Source of the DNA: Anaeramoeba flamelloides
Taxonomy: Eukaryota; Metamonada; Anaeramoebidae
Direction: 5' to 3'
Length of the DNA stretch: 64,000 nucleotides
Assembly (NCBI GenBank): GCA_027625915.1
Contig: JANTQA010000033.1
Location: 930,001 to 994,000 of the forward strand
Numbering within the stretch: position 1 is the first letter of the stretch; every line of letters begins with the position of its first letter. Of the stretch, positions 22,911 to 39,678 are shown piece by piece. The position numbers and the translations under genes were made by a program. The notes beneath the pieces are model-generated. The model had not been told where the DNA came from. It saw only the letters and a list, made by a program, of their open reading frames with translations, and made no database searches.

Positions 22911-25331
22911 ATGACAAACGAACCATTAAATTCATTACTACGGACAAAAAAACCACCCCTTTCTTCGAGCGATGAAAATTTCTTAAAGATTTTCCCGAAT
23001 AAAGCAGAAAAAATCCTTCAGCAGGAAACAACAGAAACAAAAAGATGCGTTTTGATTCGAAATATTTTACCTTCTCTTTCGGAAAAGGCGTTTCAATACT
23101 CTACAAAAAAGGAAAAGGAAAACTTTCGCAAGTTATTTCTAAAATTATGGAATTTTTCAATTAACAGACTAGAATCTGTTGAGCACCGAAACTTGTCAAT
23201 ATACTGTTCTTTAATAATTTCCATAATGAAACGTGATGAATTTGATTTATATTCTGATTGTGAATCCAAAAACAAATCAAAAAAGATCGTGGATTATAAT
23301 GAAATACCCAAAGGCAAAAACAATTTGGAGTTTGTCACATTTTATCGCGAGAATATGATTGTCACACAAAACTGGGTTGAAAACAAATTAACCGATCGAT
23401 TTTTGTTGTCGTCCGAGAAGGACATTATCAGACAGTTTTGTGCAAATGTGTTATCGATTTCGGTCTATCGTATGTTTGGTGTCAGTAACAACATTACTGA
23501 GGCTATCTGGGGAAAGGAGCAGGAAAGAATACTTTCAAAGAATGAGTGTTTAGAAAAAGTGGAAGGGTGGCTGACAAATTTTGGCGAGACGTGGATAATT
23601 AATTTACTTGGACAAAACAACCCAAAATTTTATCACCAGGACAAAGTTCATAAAAAGCCTAATTCTTCACAGTTTAATAAAGAGCAGTACTTTCAAAATG
23701 CTTTAAAAAAAAAAAAAATATACAAGGAAGTCAAAGACAGCTTTTTGACTCAAGAAATCAAAAAAGAAAAAGAAATCAAAAAAGAAAAAGAAATCAAAAA
23801 AGAAATCAAAAAAGAAAAAGAAAAAGAAAAAGAACAATCAACTTTACTAAATGTACCCCTAAGAAATGAAAAAATACAAAAAAAAACAAAAAAAAAAACC
23901 GTAATCCACAGGAAACCACGAAGACACATTGACGAAAAAACCCTTCTGAATAAATTTTACCCAAAATTAACTCAGCCATATTTATTTTCAGAAAAATTTA
24001 TTCAAGAATCTTCACAATTAACAAAAAACAACAAAAACAGTAGCAAAAAATACAACAGCACAAATAATCTTCATAAGAAAAGGAACAATTACACGAGTTT
24101 AAAAACTGACAATAGTTTTGAGAATAAAAACAACACAATTGAAAATTTAAAAATTGATTTCAACCAATCACGAACGAAGAGTATGAAAAGCATGCTGTCG
24201 ACGAATAAAAGTTGGAAAAAGGGCGTCACCATTTCAAGGACATTTAGCGCACAGCAAATGGTCAAACGGATTGAAAATAAAAACTATTCGATGTACAAAT
24301 TACTGAAGGATCCAATTTTTTTGTCCGACTTTATAAAGTCGCTATCTAATTTAATTTTGCCCATGCTCGACGAAAAGCATCATATTTTCAAATTCCCGCT
24401 GTTTGTCAATTCCTTAAAGTCCTTTATTGTGAAAATCTTTAAACTGAAAAAAAGTAATAAAGAAGTTGATCAAGAATTAAAAAATTTCTTATCACAAATT
24501 TCTTTAAATAAAATTTGTATAAACTTATTTTTAAGCACAATCTTATCAATAACAAATTTAAATGACATGCAATCATTGAAAAGGACCATTGAATATCTTG
24601 ATGCGCTAGTTAATAGTTATTCTGCACAAAGAACATTGCCAAACTTTTTAGATTTAAGCTTGATTGAATACACGCTTCACGAATTGTTTTTTTCGGACCA
24701 CCACTATCATAATTTGTTTGCCTTATCTTTTACATATAATATTAATATTTATGAACGATTTCCTCAGCCCCTTTATCAAAAGGTATTATACCAATGGCTA
24801 CTTGGCGAAAGGTTCTTCCATTTCTTTTTGTCGCCTTTTAAATTAGTTAGGCAATTTATGTCGCAATTTATTATCTTTAGAATGTTCCATTTTAATACGA
24901 GCAATCAATTCTTTGTCAGGGAAAATAAATTGCACCTGAAAATTTTAACCCATTATCTAAGACAATGTGATCATGTCTCCGACCAGCAAATGGTTCATTC
25001 TGTAATTCCCAATGTAAAAAGATTTGCGACTTACCAAAGTAACAAAACTAAACATGAAATCCAAAAAGAGAAATTAGCTTCAAATCAATTTTCGAAAAGT
25101 TCCTTCAAGCACAATTTGAAACCAAATTTCTCTCTTCAAACCTTAAACGAATCACAAATGAGTATATTAAAACCATATATTAAATACTCTTATCGTGAAA
25201 TAAAGCGTTCCATAAAAAAATATAATGATTTCTACAAAAATTATCGGTTGGATCGTTCAATACCCGTTCCTACTTTGTCCTTTGAAATATTTTGTCCAAA
25301 AGAATTTGAAAATGAAAAACGTGAAATTTAA
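22911..25331 (+). CDS. 806-residue helical protein, possibly DUF1765-related
   Basis: A single-exon open frame of 806 residues, far longer than chance allows here, with GC and codon use higher than its flanks and an in-frame TGA at about 22855 upstream of the chosen ATG. Residues 1-255 are a mixed helical domain with well-spaced Trp, Cys and Phe (for example WNFSINRLES and CANVLSISVYRMFGV). Residues about 282-310 are an EIKKEKEIKKE repeat followed by a basic, Asn-rich linker to about 455. Residues about 460-790 are a second helical domain rich in Leu/Phe, including YQWLLGERFFHFFL and a run of aromatics near 640-660. The C-terminal part resembles what I recall of DUF1765/UPF0592, found in fungi, slime moulds and Entamoeba, but I cannot verify that. 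No signal peptide or clear membrane helix. Function unknown. Confidence 0.85.
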   Translation: MTNEPLNSLLRTKKPPLSSSDENFLKIFPNKAEKILQQETTETKRCVLIRNILPSLSEKAFQYSTKKEKENFRKLFLKLWNFSINRLESVEHRNLSIYCSLIISIMKRDEFDLYSDCESKNKSKKIVDYNEIPKGKNNLEFVTFYRENMIVTQNWVENKLTDRFLLSSEKDIIRQFCANVLSISVYRMFGVSNNITEAIWGKEQERILSKNECLEKVEGWLTNFGETWIINLLGQNNPKFYHQDKVHKKPNSSQFNKEQYFQNALKKKKIYKEVKDSFLTQEIKKEKEIKKEKEIKKEIKKEKEKEKEQSTLLNVPLRNEKIQKKTKKKTVIHRKPRRHIDEKTLLNKFYPKLTQPYLFSEKFIQESSQLTKNNKNSSKKYNSTNNLHKKRNNYTSLKTDNSFENKNNTIENLKIDFNQSRTKSMKSMLSTNKSWKKGVTISRTFSAQQMVKRIENKNYSMYKLLKDPIFLSDFIKSLSNLILPMLDEKHHIFKFPLFVNSLKSFIVKIFKLKKSNKEVDQELKNFLSQISLNKICINLFLSTILSITNLNDMQSLKRTIEYLDALVNSYSAQRTLPNFLDLSLIEYTLHELFFSDHHYHNLFALSFTYNINIYERFPQPLYQKVLYQWLLGERFFHFFLSPFKLVRQFMSQFIIFRMFHFNTSNQFFVRENKLHLKILTHYLRQCDHVSDQQMVHSVIPNVKRFATYQSNKTKHEIQKEKLASNQFSKSSFKHNLKPNFSLQTLNESQMSILKPYIKYSYREIKRSIKKYNDFYKNYRLDRSIPVPTLSFEIFCPKEFENEKREI

Positions 25332-27465
25332 TTAGTACATGCTTTATCAAGATGTAATTGTCTATGATATGATATGTTACAAAACGATATTATATTATAT
25401 TTTGAGAAATTTGAGAATTAATTTAAGCAATGTCTTTAAATGAAAAATTAATTTCATTTTAGTTTTTGATTTAATTCTATAAAATTTATAGGACAAATAC
25501 TAACAATAACCTTATTTTTATTTTTAGTTTACTTTTGTTTTTATTAATTTATTTTGTTTTTATTTATTTCAATTAAACTTCTAAGAGTACATAAACATGC
25601 GTGTCTAATAATAATCCAAGTCAGTAATATTTTATAATGAAAAAAAAAAAAAAAAAAACATTGATCATTAATGTTTTCTGTGACTTATTTAAATATTTAA
25701 CTTTTCCATAAATTCGTATTTTTAAAGAAGTTCATTTTTTTTTTGACCACTGGCAAGAAAAAAACAATTATTCTGAAAAAGATCTTTGAAAATTTAATTA
25801 TTTGGATTTTTATCTTTAAAAAAAAAACACAAATAAAACTAAAAATGGAAAATAAGCTCAAAACATTTTTGATAGATAAAAATATTTTTTTAAAAAAAGT
25901 ACAATTCTCGCTTGGTAATAGATTCAGGTTACTTAAAGAATCTACCCTTCTCAATTCTAAACTAAATTCTAAAATTTTGGACACGGTTTAAAAAGTTGAA
26001 AAAATAACACTACTCCATCTTATATTCATTTTGAAAATCATTTTGATTTTTTAAAAATTTTTTTATCATTTTTTTGTCTTTTCTATTTTGTTTTCTTTTT
26101 CTTTTTTCAGGTTATGTAATCTACTTCCTTAGATTGGTTTTTTTTTTTTCTTTCAATGATTAATCGAAGGTTAGTGTTAAGTTTGTTAAAGAGAAAAAAG
26201 ACATATAAGTAGATGTTGGTATCTATTCATTTGATCGATCAATAATTATTATTGAAATTTTTATCAATTTCAACAATATCCTTTTTTATTCCTGTCGTTT
26301 CATTATTTTGAAAACAGCTATTATTTTATATACATTTTATTTTTTCTTTTATTATGATTAAAAAGTTAACATATAAAAAATTAATAGTACTAAATTAAAT
26401 GTGATTTTATATTACTTTTTGAAAAATTAAATAAATGAGTATTTTTTTTCCTATATTTTAGATTTTGGGTGTGTCCAAATTTTTGGAATGGGATTATATC
26501 AAAAATAAACTCAAAATTTCAATAAAAATCGGAAACCTTCTGAATATTGCAAAACAACTTTATATTTCTCTGTAATCAGTAGATTATTAAAAACATTTAA
26601 AGAATATTAAAATAATTAAAAAAAAAAAAAAAAAAAACAATCCCAATAGTTCATTAAACTTTTGTTAGTTGAGTTATTTGTTTATAATTCATCTTATTTT
26701 TTTTTACAAAATCAATGAGATATTATTCTGATTTCTGACTTGGGATTTAGTTATCGGTTTCTTTTTAATAATTTTTCATTAAAGTTAACGAAATTGATTT
26801 TTTTACTCGAATGTGAAAAACTAAAAGTTTTATAAATTCAACTGTTCATGAAATGATCATCATTAACTATTAATTTTTAGAAAGAAAAAAGATGTTTGAA
26901 ATGTTGATCTACTTGATTTTTTTTAAAATATTGTAAACAAGTATTTTATATACTGGTTTTATTTTTTGATAGGTTTTTTTTTTTTGACAGTAGGAATAAA
27001 TATTCTACATTTCATGAGACATCCTGAATAATTCAAAACCGATTTTCCTATTTTCAACTTCTTCAACTATTATCCTATTATTATATTTTTACTTAATTGA
27101 AATTATTTTCAGTAATATGTTTTCATTTTTTTCAACTTTTCTCATCTAAAAGAAAAAGATGATAATTGAATCAATAAATTATTAGCAAAAAAAAGTTTTA
27201 CAAAAAAATATAAATTTATAATATTTGCAAGTTTTTTTTTACTAAAAGGCCTTATTTACATTTTTTTGAGTAGAAATACCCTTTTAAGCCACAAAAAAAT
27301 CACCAATTAGTACAATGTTTTTTTAGATGAGTCTAAAATTAGACTTTCAAAAGATAGAGGAAAAAAAAATTAAATGATTTTTTGTAATAGAAAACCAATT
27401 AATAAAAAGTGAAAGCTCTCAGAATATAAATTTGAATTATATTTCAAAATTAAATATATTGTATA

Positions 27466-27490
27466 CAGTTTTTAAAAGTGAAACTGACTG
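27466..27490. repeat. 25 bp remnant of the MITE family between TA pairs
   Basis: The sequence begins CAGT and ends AGTGAAACTGACTG, the terminal bases of the MITE family, with TA immediately on both sides. It looks like a MITE that lost nearly all of its interior. Confidence 0.5.
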
Positions 27491-28689
27491 TATTTACCCA
27501 GGTTTTGAATTGTTCCAATATTAATTTAAATCCAATTCTTATTTGTATATTATTTTAGTATAAACTTTTTACAGACAATCTCATAATTTAAACATGTCTT
27601 TCACTATAATTTCAATTATTTTTTTTTTTTTAATTATGAGTAATCAACACTAAAAATAATATTAACTCTTATTTGAATATTAAAAATTGAATCAGAATTG
27701 TAGATCAATAAACTTAAAAATATACTAAAAATATTCAAAGAGAATAAAATCAAACAATTTTTGCCTATTGTGAAGAAAAAGAATTAATAATCTATTAATT
27801 TGTAATTGAATGAAGACCTACTTTGTCAAAATTTGAATTTAACAAGGTTAAAAAAAGTTTTAGATACTCATTTTTATATGATCATATGGAAATTATTTAA
27901 AATATCTTTATCCTTTAAAATGTAATTTATTGATACATGATATTTTTACAAACAAAAGAAGGTATTTAATATTTTTTTAAAAACCACCATTAAAAATTTC
28001 TAATTTGAAAGTAATAAAAATTTTATTTAGATAATAGTACGACTTTTAAACCTTATTTTATTTACTTTTTTTGGTCGTCAAATTTTCTCCAAAAAAAAAA
28101 AAAAAACCTCCCATCCAAATCCAGGATTTTCTAATCATTTCCTTCATTTAATCTACATTTTTAGTTTTTTTATTACTAAGTGGATTTGAAAAATTACAAA
28201 TATTAGCTGAAAAGAAAATCAAATATTACTTGAATGTTTTTCAGTAGTTAGATTTGATCCTTTTTTTGATTGAAGAAAACAACAAAAAAGATAAATTCAA
28301 TCCCTCAAATTATAGAAAGAATAGTTTAGATTCTATTTTGTTCCAGAAATTGTTTTTTTTTTGAGTGATGTATATTACACACATTACATAACAAATGATT
28401 TGAATTTTTTTAAAAAAAAAATTTTAAATCAAATTTCTTTTTTTATAAAAAAAATAAAATCATTCCACTTTATATGTGTTAAATTCCAAGTAAATAAGCA
28501 AATCCATCCCTCTTTTGATTGGTCCTTTGATTATTTTAATTTTAGTAACAAGTAAAAGATTAAAAAATGGAAAATATTTTTATTTTTTTCGATTTTATGC
28601 AAAAGATTCTGTGTGTTTTGTTGAACCAAAATAGTAAATCAAGAATTGCGTTTCAACAATATTCTAATCAAATTTTGATGGTATATTTA

Positions 28690-28885
28690 CAGTCAGTTCC
28701 ACTTTTAAGACACAAACTTCAACGAAAATATAAAGCACAATAAAAATTTCAAATTAAGGCACAAAATTCATATTCTAGTAAAATAATTTGTAAAAATAAC
28801 AATTAAAAATTTTGTGCCTTAATTAGAGATTTTTTTGTACCTTAAATTTCGTTGAAAGTTTGTGCTTTACAAGTGGAACTCACTG
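28690..28885. mobile_element. Foldback MITE, Tc1/mariner style, copy C
   Basis: A 196 bp palindromic copy, with TA at 28688-28689 and 28886-28887. Left end CAGTCAGTTCCACTTTTAAG, right end AAGTGGAACTCACTG. The internal AATTAAGGCACA block and its mirror are present. It lies directly upstream of the (CA)n tract. Confidence 0.88.
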
Positions 28886-28928
28886 TAGTAAAACAAATTC
28901 TCAACAAAAAAATACCCACAGTCATTAA

Positions 28929-28949
28929 CACACACACAAATACACACAA

Positions 28950-28982
<33 letters not shown>

Positions 28983-28985
28983 AAT

Positions 28986-29080
<95 letters not shown>

Positions 29081-29092
29081 TACACACACACA
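28929..29092 (+). repeat. (CA)n microsatellite
   Basis: About 160 bp of nearly pure CA dinucleotides with a few CAAATA and CATA interruptions. Both strands give open frames (His-Thr and Val-Cys repeats) that are artefacts. It is the only long CA tract in the window. Confidence 0.97.
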
Positions 29093-29096
29093 TCCA

Positions 29097-30585
29097 TTAG
29101 CACCCCAAATAACCTAAAAACATTTCAAACAAAAATTTCAACTTGAAATGTTATCAAAGGATAATAAGATATAGAATTAATAAAAAATTATCTTAGAAAG
29201 AAAATTTTATAATTAAAAATTGTATAGTTACTTAAAATAAAAAAATAAATTGAAAAAAAATTTTCATCATTTGAAATTTTTTTTTGGTTATTGTGATTTT
29301 ATTATTTTTCCAAATTTTGTCAAAATAAATTTTTTTTTTTTTTTTTGAAAAGTTTGTCTCGACATCAAAAACCTCTTAGTTTTAACATTTAAAACACATC
29401 ATAATTTACTGGAAATTTTTTTGGGGCCCTTTGCACCCCAAAATTGCCTAAAATGCTTGTTTAAATAATTTATTCATTGTAAAGGTTATTATAGCATCAC
29501 ATAAAAAATTTGTTTTATATATTGATTACTATTCAATATCAATATCTATATTAGATTCTAAATAATTTAATATTAAAAAAAAAAATATACATTAAATTAG
29601 GAAAAAAAATCAAATTTTTTTTACATTGCAAAATTTTAAAATTTTTTCAACAAGATTTTTTTTCAATTTTAAATGATTTGGCCAATAGTTCGAGTCAGAT
29701 TAATAATTTATTTTTTTTTTATTTTTTACAATTTTTTAATTTTTGACTTTTTAAAATCTAGACATAAAATAAACAATATTGTTGAATTAGAAACCATATA
29801 TCAGAACTTATTTAACAAGATCTGGATTAATTTATTAAGGAAAAATCCAAATATTGCAAATATATTATTCAAATTTTTACCAATAACAAAATGCAATAAA
29901 AAAATTTTTGGTTTCGGAGATAATTTTATTATATTTGAATAATATTTAAGAGTTATTTATATTTTATTTTAAATTTAGGTATAAATATTTTATCGATTAA
30001 AAAGTAATTTATATTTGTTTTATTCCAATTTAATAAATTGAAATTATTTTACAATTTTTTTTTTTTTTTTTATTTTCAAGTAATTTATATTGCTTAAATA
30101 AAAGTTTTAGAAAATTAATCATATTAAAAATTTACTTTTGGCCTAAAGAAATAAATTTCATTTTTCTCTTAATTCGATACTTATAGAATTTTTTTCTAAA
30201 AAAAAAATTAAATTTCAAAGTAATTTATTTTTTTATTTATTTTTTTTATCATAAAATTAGCAAAATTGTTTGGTGTTTATTATTAATAAATCAATGTATT
30301 GAGTTTTGAATTACTATTAATGTAATAAAATTTCTGATTTAAAAAAATAAAATAAAAATAAAAATCTTTAAAAAAAATGTAAAAGTGAATAATTATTATT
30401 TTTTTTTTCAATTTCAAAAAAAAATCAATAACTTAACTACTTTATCTTTGAACTATTTTGACTTTTTATTATAATTCAAATCTGGATTAAAGACAAATAA
30501 GAAAATTAATATATTAGTAGATCAATATCATTTTAAATCTAATTTAAAAACACTTGATGAAATTTAAGCAAATCCGGGGTGCTAA
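29097..30585. mobile_element. 1.49 kb element with TTAGCACCCC ends
   Basis: TTAGCACCCC at 29097-29106 is mirrored exactly by GGGGTGCTAA at 30576-30585, with partial match continuing inward. An internal copy of the left-end motif (a CACCCCAAAATTGCCTAAAA block near 29435) supports a repeat-built element. A frame of 89 residues at 29673-29942 lies inside but shows no transposase motif I recognise. No clear target duplication. The exact pairing of C-rich ends in such AT-rich DNA is unlikely by chance. Confidence 0.5.
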
Positions 30586-31555
30586 GGGATATATATATAT
30601 ATATATAAGAATAATCTAAAATCAATCTTATTTTCAATTTCTTTATTACAATAATAAATTCAAAAAGAAATAATTAAAGTTATATTTTGTCCAGTATCAT
30701 TATCAACTTTATTCATAGTAAGGAAAAGAACATTTCTGAATATTTCTTTAAGAAAAACAAACAATTATGTACAAGATTAAACGTAAAGTTTAATTATTTA
30801 GAATATTATTAACTTGAGTAATTATTTCGAAAAAATTCAAGAGTAAATATTCATTTGAAAATGTTACTTGTTTTATCACTATATATTTTTTAAAAAAATC
30901 TTGAAAAGAAATATGGTATTTCTGAAAAATACAGGTATTTTTGATTTAAGTTTCATAAAAAAATCTTTGGACATGGATCTATTTGTGAAATTACAAAATC
31001 AAATTAAAACAAAAATTAAAAATGATTGAATCACAACCTAATAGTTCTATTTCAAAAGAAGCAAATGTAAATCTTTAGAAAACAAAATGAAAAACAATGA
31101 AACATTTTTTTGGAGATAATACTGCAATTCCAATTTCAATAAAAAGAGAAAAAATATCTAAGGACAAAAAAAAATTAAACAAAAAAATTACAGATATATA
31201 TATATATATATATATATTCTTCTATTTAAAATTTTGTCAAGATTAGCTTTTTTTTGGAAAATATTTTTATAAATCAACAAAAAAAAAATAATCTCTAATT
31301 TTCTTGATTGAAAAATATTATATAAAATTGAGATCAAAATTTTTTATATATAATGGGATCTGCAACCTTATACTTATAAAATCTGTTCTAATTTTAAATT
31401 ATAAACTTTGAAGTTAATTAAAAGAACAAAAAAAATCTCAAATTTCCGTAAATTTTTTTGGAAATAGGCACACCAAATACAAATATTAAAAAAACATTCT
31501 TAAAAAGTTGAAAATTAACGAATAAAATAATTTCCATTATTAATCAACTATTTTC

Positions 31556-32060
31556 CAGTCCAAGTGATCCAGCCACTATCAGTGAAACATCTACATTTAA
31601 AGAATTTTAATGGATATTAGAAGAAAATATTTATTTCGGAAATTCAAAAATTGTTTTCATTTTTTCACATTTTTGCTATTTTTATTTTAATCGTTTATTA
31701 TTACCTAATTTCATTTTTTTTCTTGAAAAATTGATATTTATTACGAAAAAACCCGTTATTCTTAAGTTACTGAAACAGTTCAAATAATTGTAGAGAAAAC
31801 AAATTAATTTCTTTTGGAATTGTATTTGGATCTCCAATTATATATCATAATTAACATTGTTTTTTATATCACAATATGTACATGGAGAATTTTTATTTTT
31901 CAATTTTTAAATAAATATATTGATTTATTCATTTAGTATTTTACGGATCTCAACTAGCCTTTAATATAATATTATTCTAACTCTTTTTAATTAGTGCAGT
32001 AAGGTCATCTTATAAAAAAATAATCTGATATTTGAAAAAAATATTGGGGTACTTTATGAG
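31556..32060. repeat. Decayed CAGTCAAAG-family copy 3
   Basis: The stretch starts with CAGTCCAAG and carries the AATGGATATTAGAAG and TTTATTTCGGAAATT blocks, a CCCGTTATTCTTAAG block, and a right-end TTGGGGTACTTTATGAG, all colinear with the copies at 2763 and 5411. It is shorter and more diverged than those two. Confidence 0.55.
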
Positions 32061-32437
32061 AAACAATGTTTATAAATCAAAATCTTTAAAGTTGATTTTT
32101 TTTTATGATTATGATTATTATAATTATAATTAAGTGGTCACACTTTTTAAAATATTGCTTAAAGCCATAATAATTTTGAAGGTCGCTTAAATATAAAATA
32201 TCTTAAAAAAATGTAAAAAAAATGATATTATTTAAAAAGGTATTCTTTATTTTAATTTAATATTCTTGAATATTTGTATAAAAAGCCAATATTAATTGAT
32301 ATTAATTGATATTATATATATATGTATCTATCTGACACTTTGTAAAATTTTTACAATCAAAATAATAATAAAAAAAAAAAAAAAAATGAAAATATATCAA
32401 ATAAATTAGAAAAAACAATATATAAAAAATGGGCCTT

Positions 32438-36373
<3,936 letters not shown>

Positions 36374-39300
36374 TTAAAAAAAAAAATGAATTAATTTTTG
36401 AAAGAATACCTTTTTAAAATAGAATGACAGAAAAATGTACTGTGTTTAGAGTGTTCAAATAGAACTCAAAATATTATAATCCCTCTTTCTTTTAAAATTT
36501 GTTTGTTATTTTTTACATCTAATTTCCTGAATCGATTCAAAAAGATCGTTGATAAAGTTCACCAACAAGTCATTCTTTTTTAGTATTCCATCCAAATACC
36601 TTTATTAGGTTCTCCAAAAAGGAAAAATATAGAATTTTGTTTCACAAAAAGCGAAAAAAATTATTGATCTTTAGGGAATTAATTAATAGTGTCAAACATT
36701 TCAAAAAAGAACCTTAAAAAAGTTAATTTTTTAAAAAGTCCCCGATTGTTTCGTAAATTCCAAAGATAATACTCAAATTCTTCAAAGTTAATATTTTTGT
36801 GTTTTTTCTCACATTGGTTCTATTTAATCAATATTTCTAATTTCTGAAATGTTGACTTATCCTAACAAAAAGTACACACATAACAGAAGAATATCAAAAT
36901 TAAAATTTCCTCAAGTATCAAAATTAAATTTTTCCAAGAGATCACCTTTAAAGAATTATTTGAGATTGACAAATTTCATCTAGATAAGTTGAAAAGTCTT
37001 TTACAAAAGGTTTAAAAATAATTTTTTGTTAACTATTTTCCACTTTTTTGTATTTGAATCTGACAATCAAAATAGATTCTTGTGAATACTAAAAACATAG
37101 ACCTGAAATAATAAAGTTTTGTTCAGAAAACTAATCTTCTCCCATTAACCAATTGACAAAAACAGAGAAATAATTTAAATTTGATATTTAAAGATCAATA
37201 ACTTTTATTTTAGAAATTGGTCAAAATCTAAACAATTTTTACCAATTACCTGACCCTCACCAATTGTTTAGGTGGTATGACAAAACAACTATATTTATGA
37301 TAATCATTTTTGTATCTTTTTGGTATATTTTCCAACATTTTAAGTTTTTAATTTTGATTTTTTATGTTTTGATAGCCACTGAAAACGATAATAAACAGAT
37401 ATTTGAAAGTTATCCTATTGATGATTATCAGTATTAAGGGACTAATTTCTATTAAATTGTTTTTACCTAAATTTAATAGAGATTGAGAAAATTTTTTGTC
37501 AATTATTTTGATATAAAAACCCTATTTATTTTCAATCTTAAATTGATTTATAGGAAAGTGATCCTTATTCAGAAATTGGTCAAAATAAAAATAATCGACA
37601 CTAATCACTTAAGAAAATTTCAAAGGTTTTATTGTAAATTAACTTTTTGTCGAGGTTACATATTAACTAATAAAATAATTTTAGTTCTAAAAATCTGAAT
37701 CGTAGTATGATCAATTGTTATGGGAAGCACTTCATAATTTTTGATTTGGAAGAATAACTGTTGAACTAAAATCTGTAAAGTAAATTTTTTCAATCAAAAT
37801 ATATTTTGAAGGCTTGTTTCAAATTTTAGGTATTAGATCAATAATTTTACAAAAAAGTATCAATCTGAATAAATTTAATCTCAAAATATCCGAAAATGTC
37901 TAATAATTCTCTTTAGGAACCATTTTTCATGTGAAAATGTTGAAATTGTGGATAAAAGCACTCTTGAAAGAGTTGTATAATCTCAATTAAATTTAGACGC
38001 CAAGAATATCAAAAGTAAAAACACCAGTAAATTTTCACACTTTTTTAAAACTATTTTTATAATTACACTTAATAGATCTTCCATAAATTTGATTTCAAAA
38101 TTTCAGAATTTACTTTTCCTCACTAATCACAAAATAATTCCTCAAAATGTAATACATATTTTTTTACATTTAGTTTTACAAGTTTGAAATGTTTTAAAAA
38201 TTGAACTTAATTATGAAAATATCAAAAGTCCTTTTTTTTTGAAATTTTTTTATTCCTAAAACTATTTAAAAATTGTTTTTTTTTATGTTTGTGGAGTTTT
38301 TTTAATTTTGTAATTTGTAAATTTTTTGTAGAATTTCCTCAAAATGAAAATTCTTTTAGAAAAGTGAATGTAAAAAAGATCAATAATTCAGCGTGTATCG
38401 TGGTGTAAACATAGTACTTGATTTTTTTTTGGGAATTTATTTGGGAAATAAAAAATTAAGTGATAAGACATGAAAACAAGGAAAATTTTTAAAATATGTT
38501 ATTGGTAATATTCTCTACTTAAAATTTTTGTAGATTCCAAGTGTCAAAAAATTTTTATCAAGAAATAAAATCTAAAAAAGAATATTTTTTTTTCTAGAAG
38601 TGAGATCAATTTTTTTTTTCAATTTTCAATGAAAAAAAACCTATAAGATTTATATTATTTTAAAATATTATAAAAAGTGTTTATTTATGTTTATTATAAT
38701 TTCCGTCATTACTGGATATTTTAAAGTCTTTATTGGCATGAATAATTAATAAAAAAATTGTTTTTTCTTTTTTAAGACAATTCTTTTGTTAAACAAAAAA
38801 TAATTTCTTCAACATGTATAAAAAAATTAATATTGTTTAAATAAGGAAATTTATAACTCTTAAAGTTTTTAATGGTTTTTAAATTTCACTTTATAAATTA
38901 TATATTTATTATAAGAAGAAATTTGAGTTTTCTTTATAAAAATTTCTTGAAGATATTTGGGAATTTTGAATTTTTATCTTGAATATTCAAAATTTATTTT
39001 TTTTTCTGAAAAAAATGATTTAAATTGTTAAAATTATGAATTAGGCCAAAAAATTTATTAAAATTTTTATCGAAATTTTATTTTTTTTTTTATATCAAAT
39101 CGTAATTCAATTTTTGAAAAACAGTAAAGAACTTTTTTAGAACTTGAAGCTATATTAAAATTCACTAGATAGATCTCAATTTCATTATAAACGTTTGTAA
39201 AGCTACTCTCAAATTTTTATTTATTAAATCATAGATAGTTCAATTGGTTTTATCTGTTGATATTTGAATGGGAATATGAATAGTTAAAAATAATTAAAAA

Positions 39301-39678
39301 AATAAAAAATTTTCTTAGAGAATCAATACTTTCCAACATTAAAAGGAAAAATTTATTCTACAATTTTCAAGAATTAATTTAATTACTGATAAAAATATTA
39401 TGTAAACTAATTATATATATATATATATATATGAAACATGTGAATTTCCGAGTTCCAAAAAAGACTTAAAATTAATAAATTGTTTAAATGTGGTTAACTC
39501 ATCAATTTTAAAAAATAAACACAAATTTATAAAAAAAAATTATTTCGGATCTTTGCAAGATTTCATTTTATTTTTAAATAAAATTAGATCTTAAAACTAT
39601 TTTTTGTTTTTTTTTTTTAATTTTGTTACTTTTTCAATCTCTCTAATTTTCTCTAATAGATTTTTTTTTGATTTTTGT

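Larger units (their letters stand above)
25332..32437. other. Gene-free AT-rich spacer rich in small elements
   Basis: The stretch contains a 25 bp MITE remnant (27466-27490), a complete MITE (28690-28885), a long (CA)n tract (about 28929-29092), a 1.49 kb element with TTAGCACCCC ends (29097-30585), (TA)n tracts near 30590 and 31196, and a decayed CAGTCAAAG-family copy (about 31556-32060). No convincing gene. The open frames at 25743-25991, 28361-28555 and 29673-29942 are AT-driven and unrecognised. Confidence 0.7.

Noticed and set aside
28842-29103. Open frames of Thr-His and Val-Cys repeats on both strands
   Set aside because: They are readings of the (CA)n microsatellite, not genes.
29680-29705. 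tRNA-like B-box (AGTTCGAGTCAGA)
   Set aside because: No A-box or cloverleaf pairing upstream at the correct distance.
29673-29942. 89-residue frame inside the TTAGCACCCC element
   Set aside because: No transposase or other motif seen; AT-rich composition could produce it by chance.
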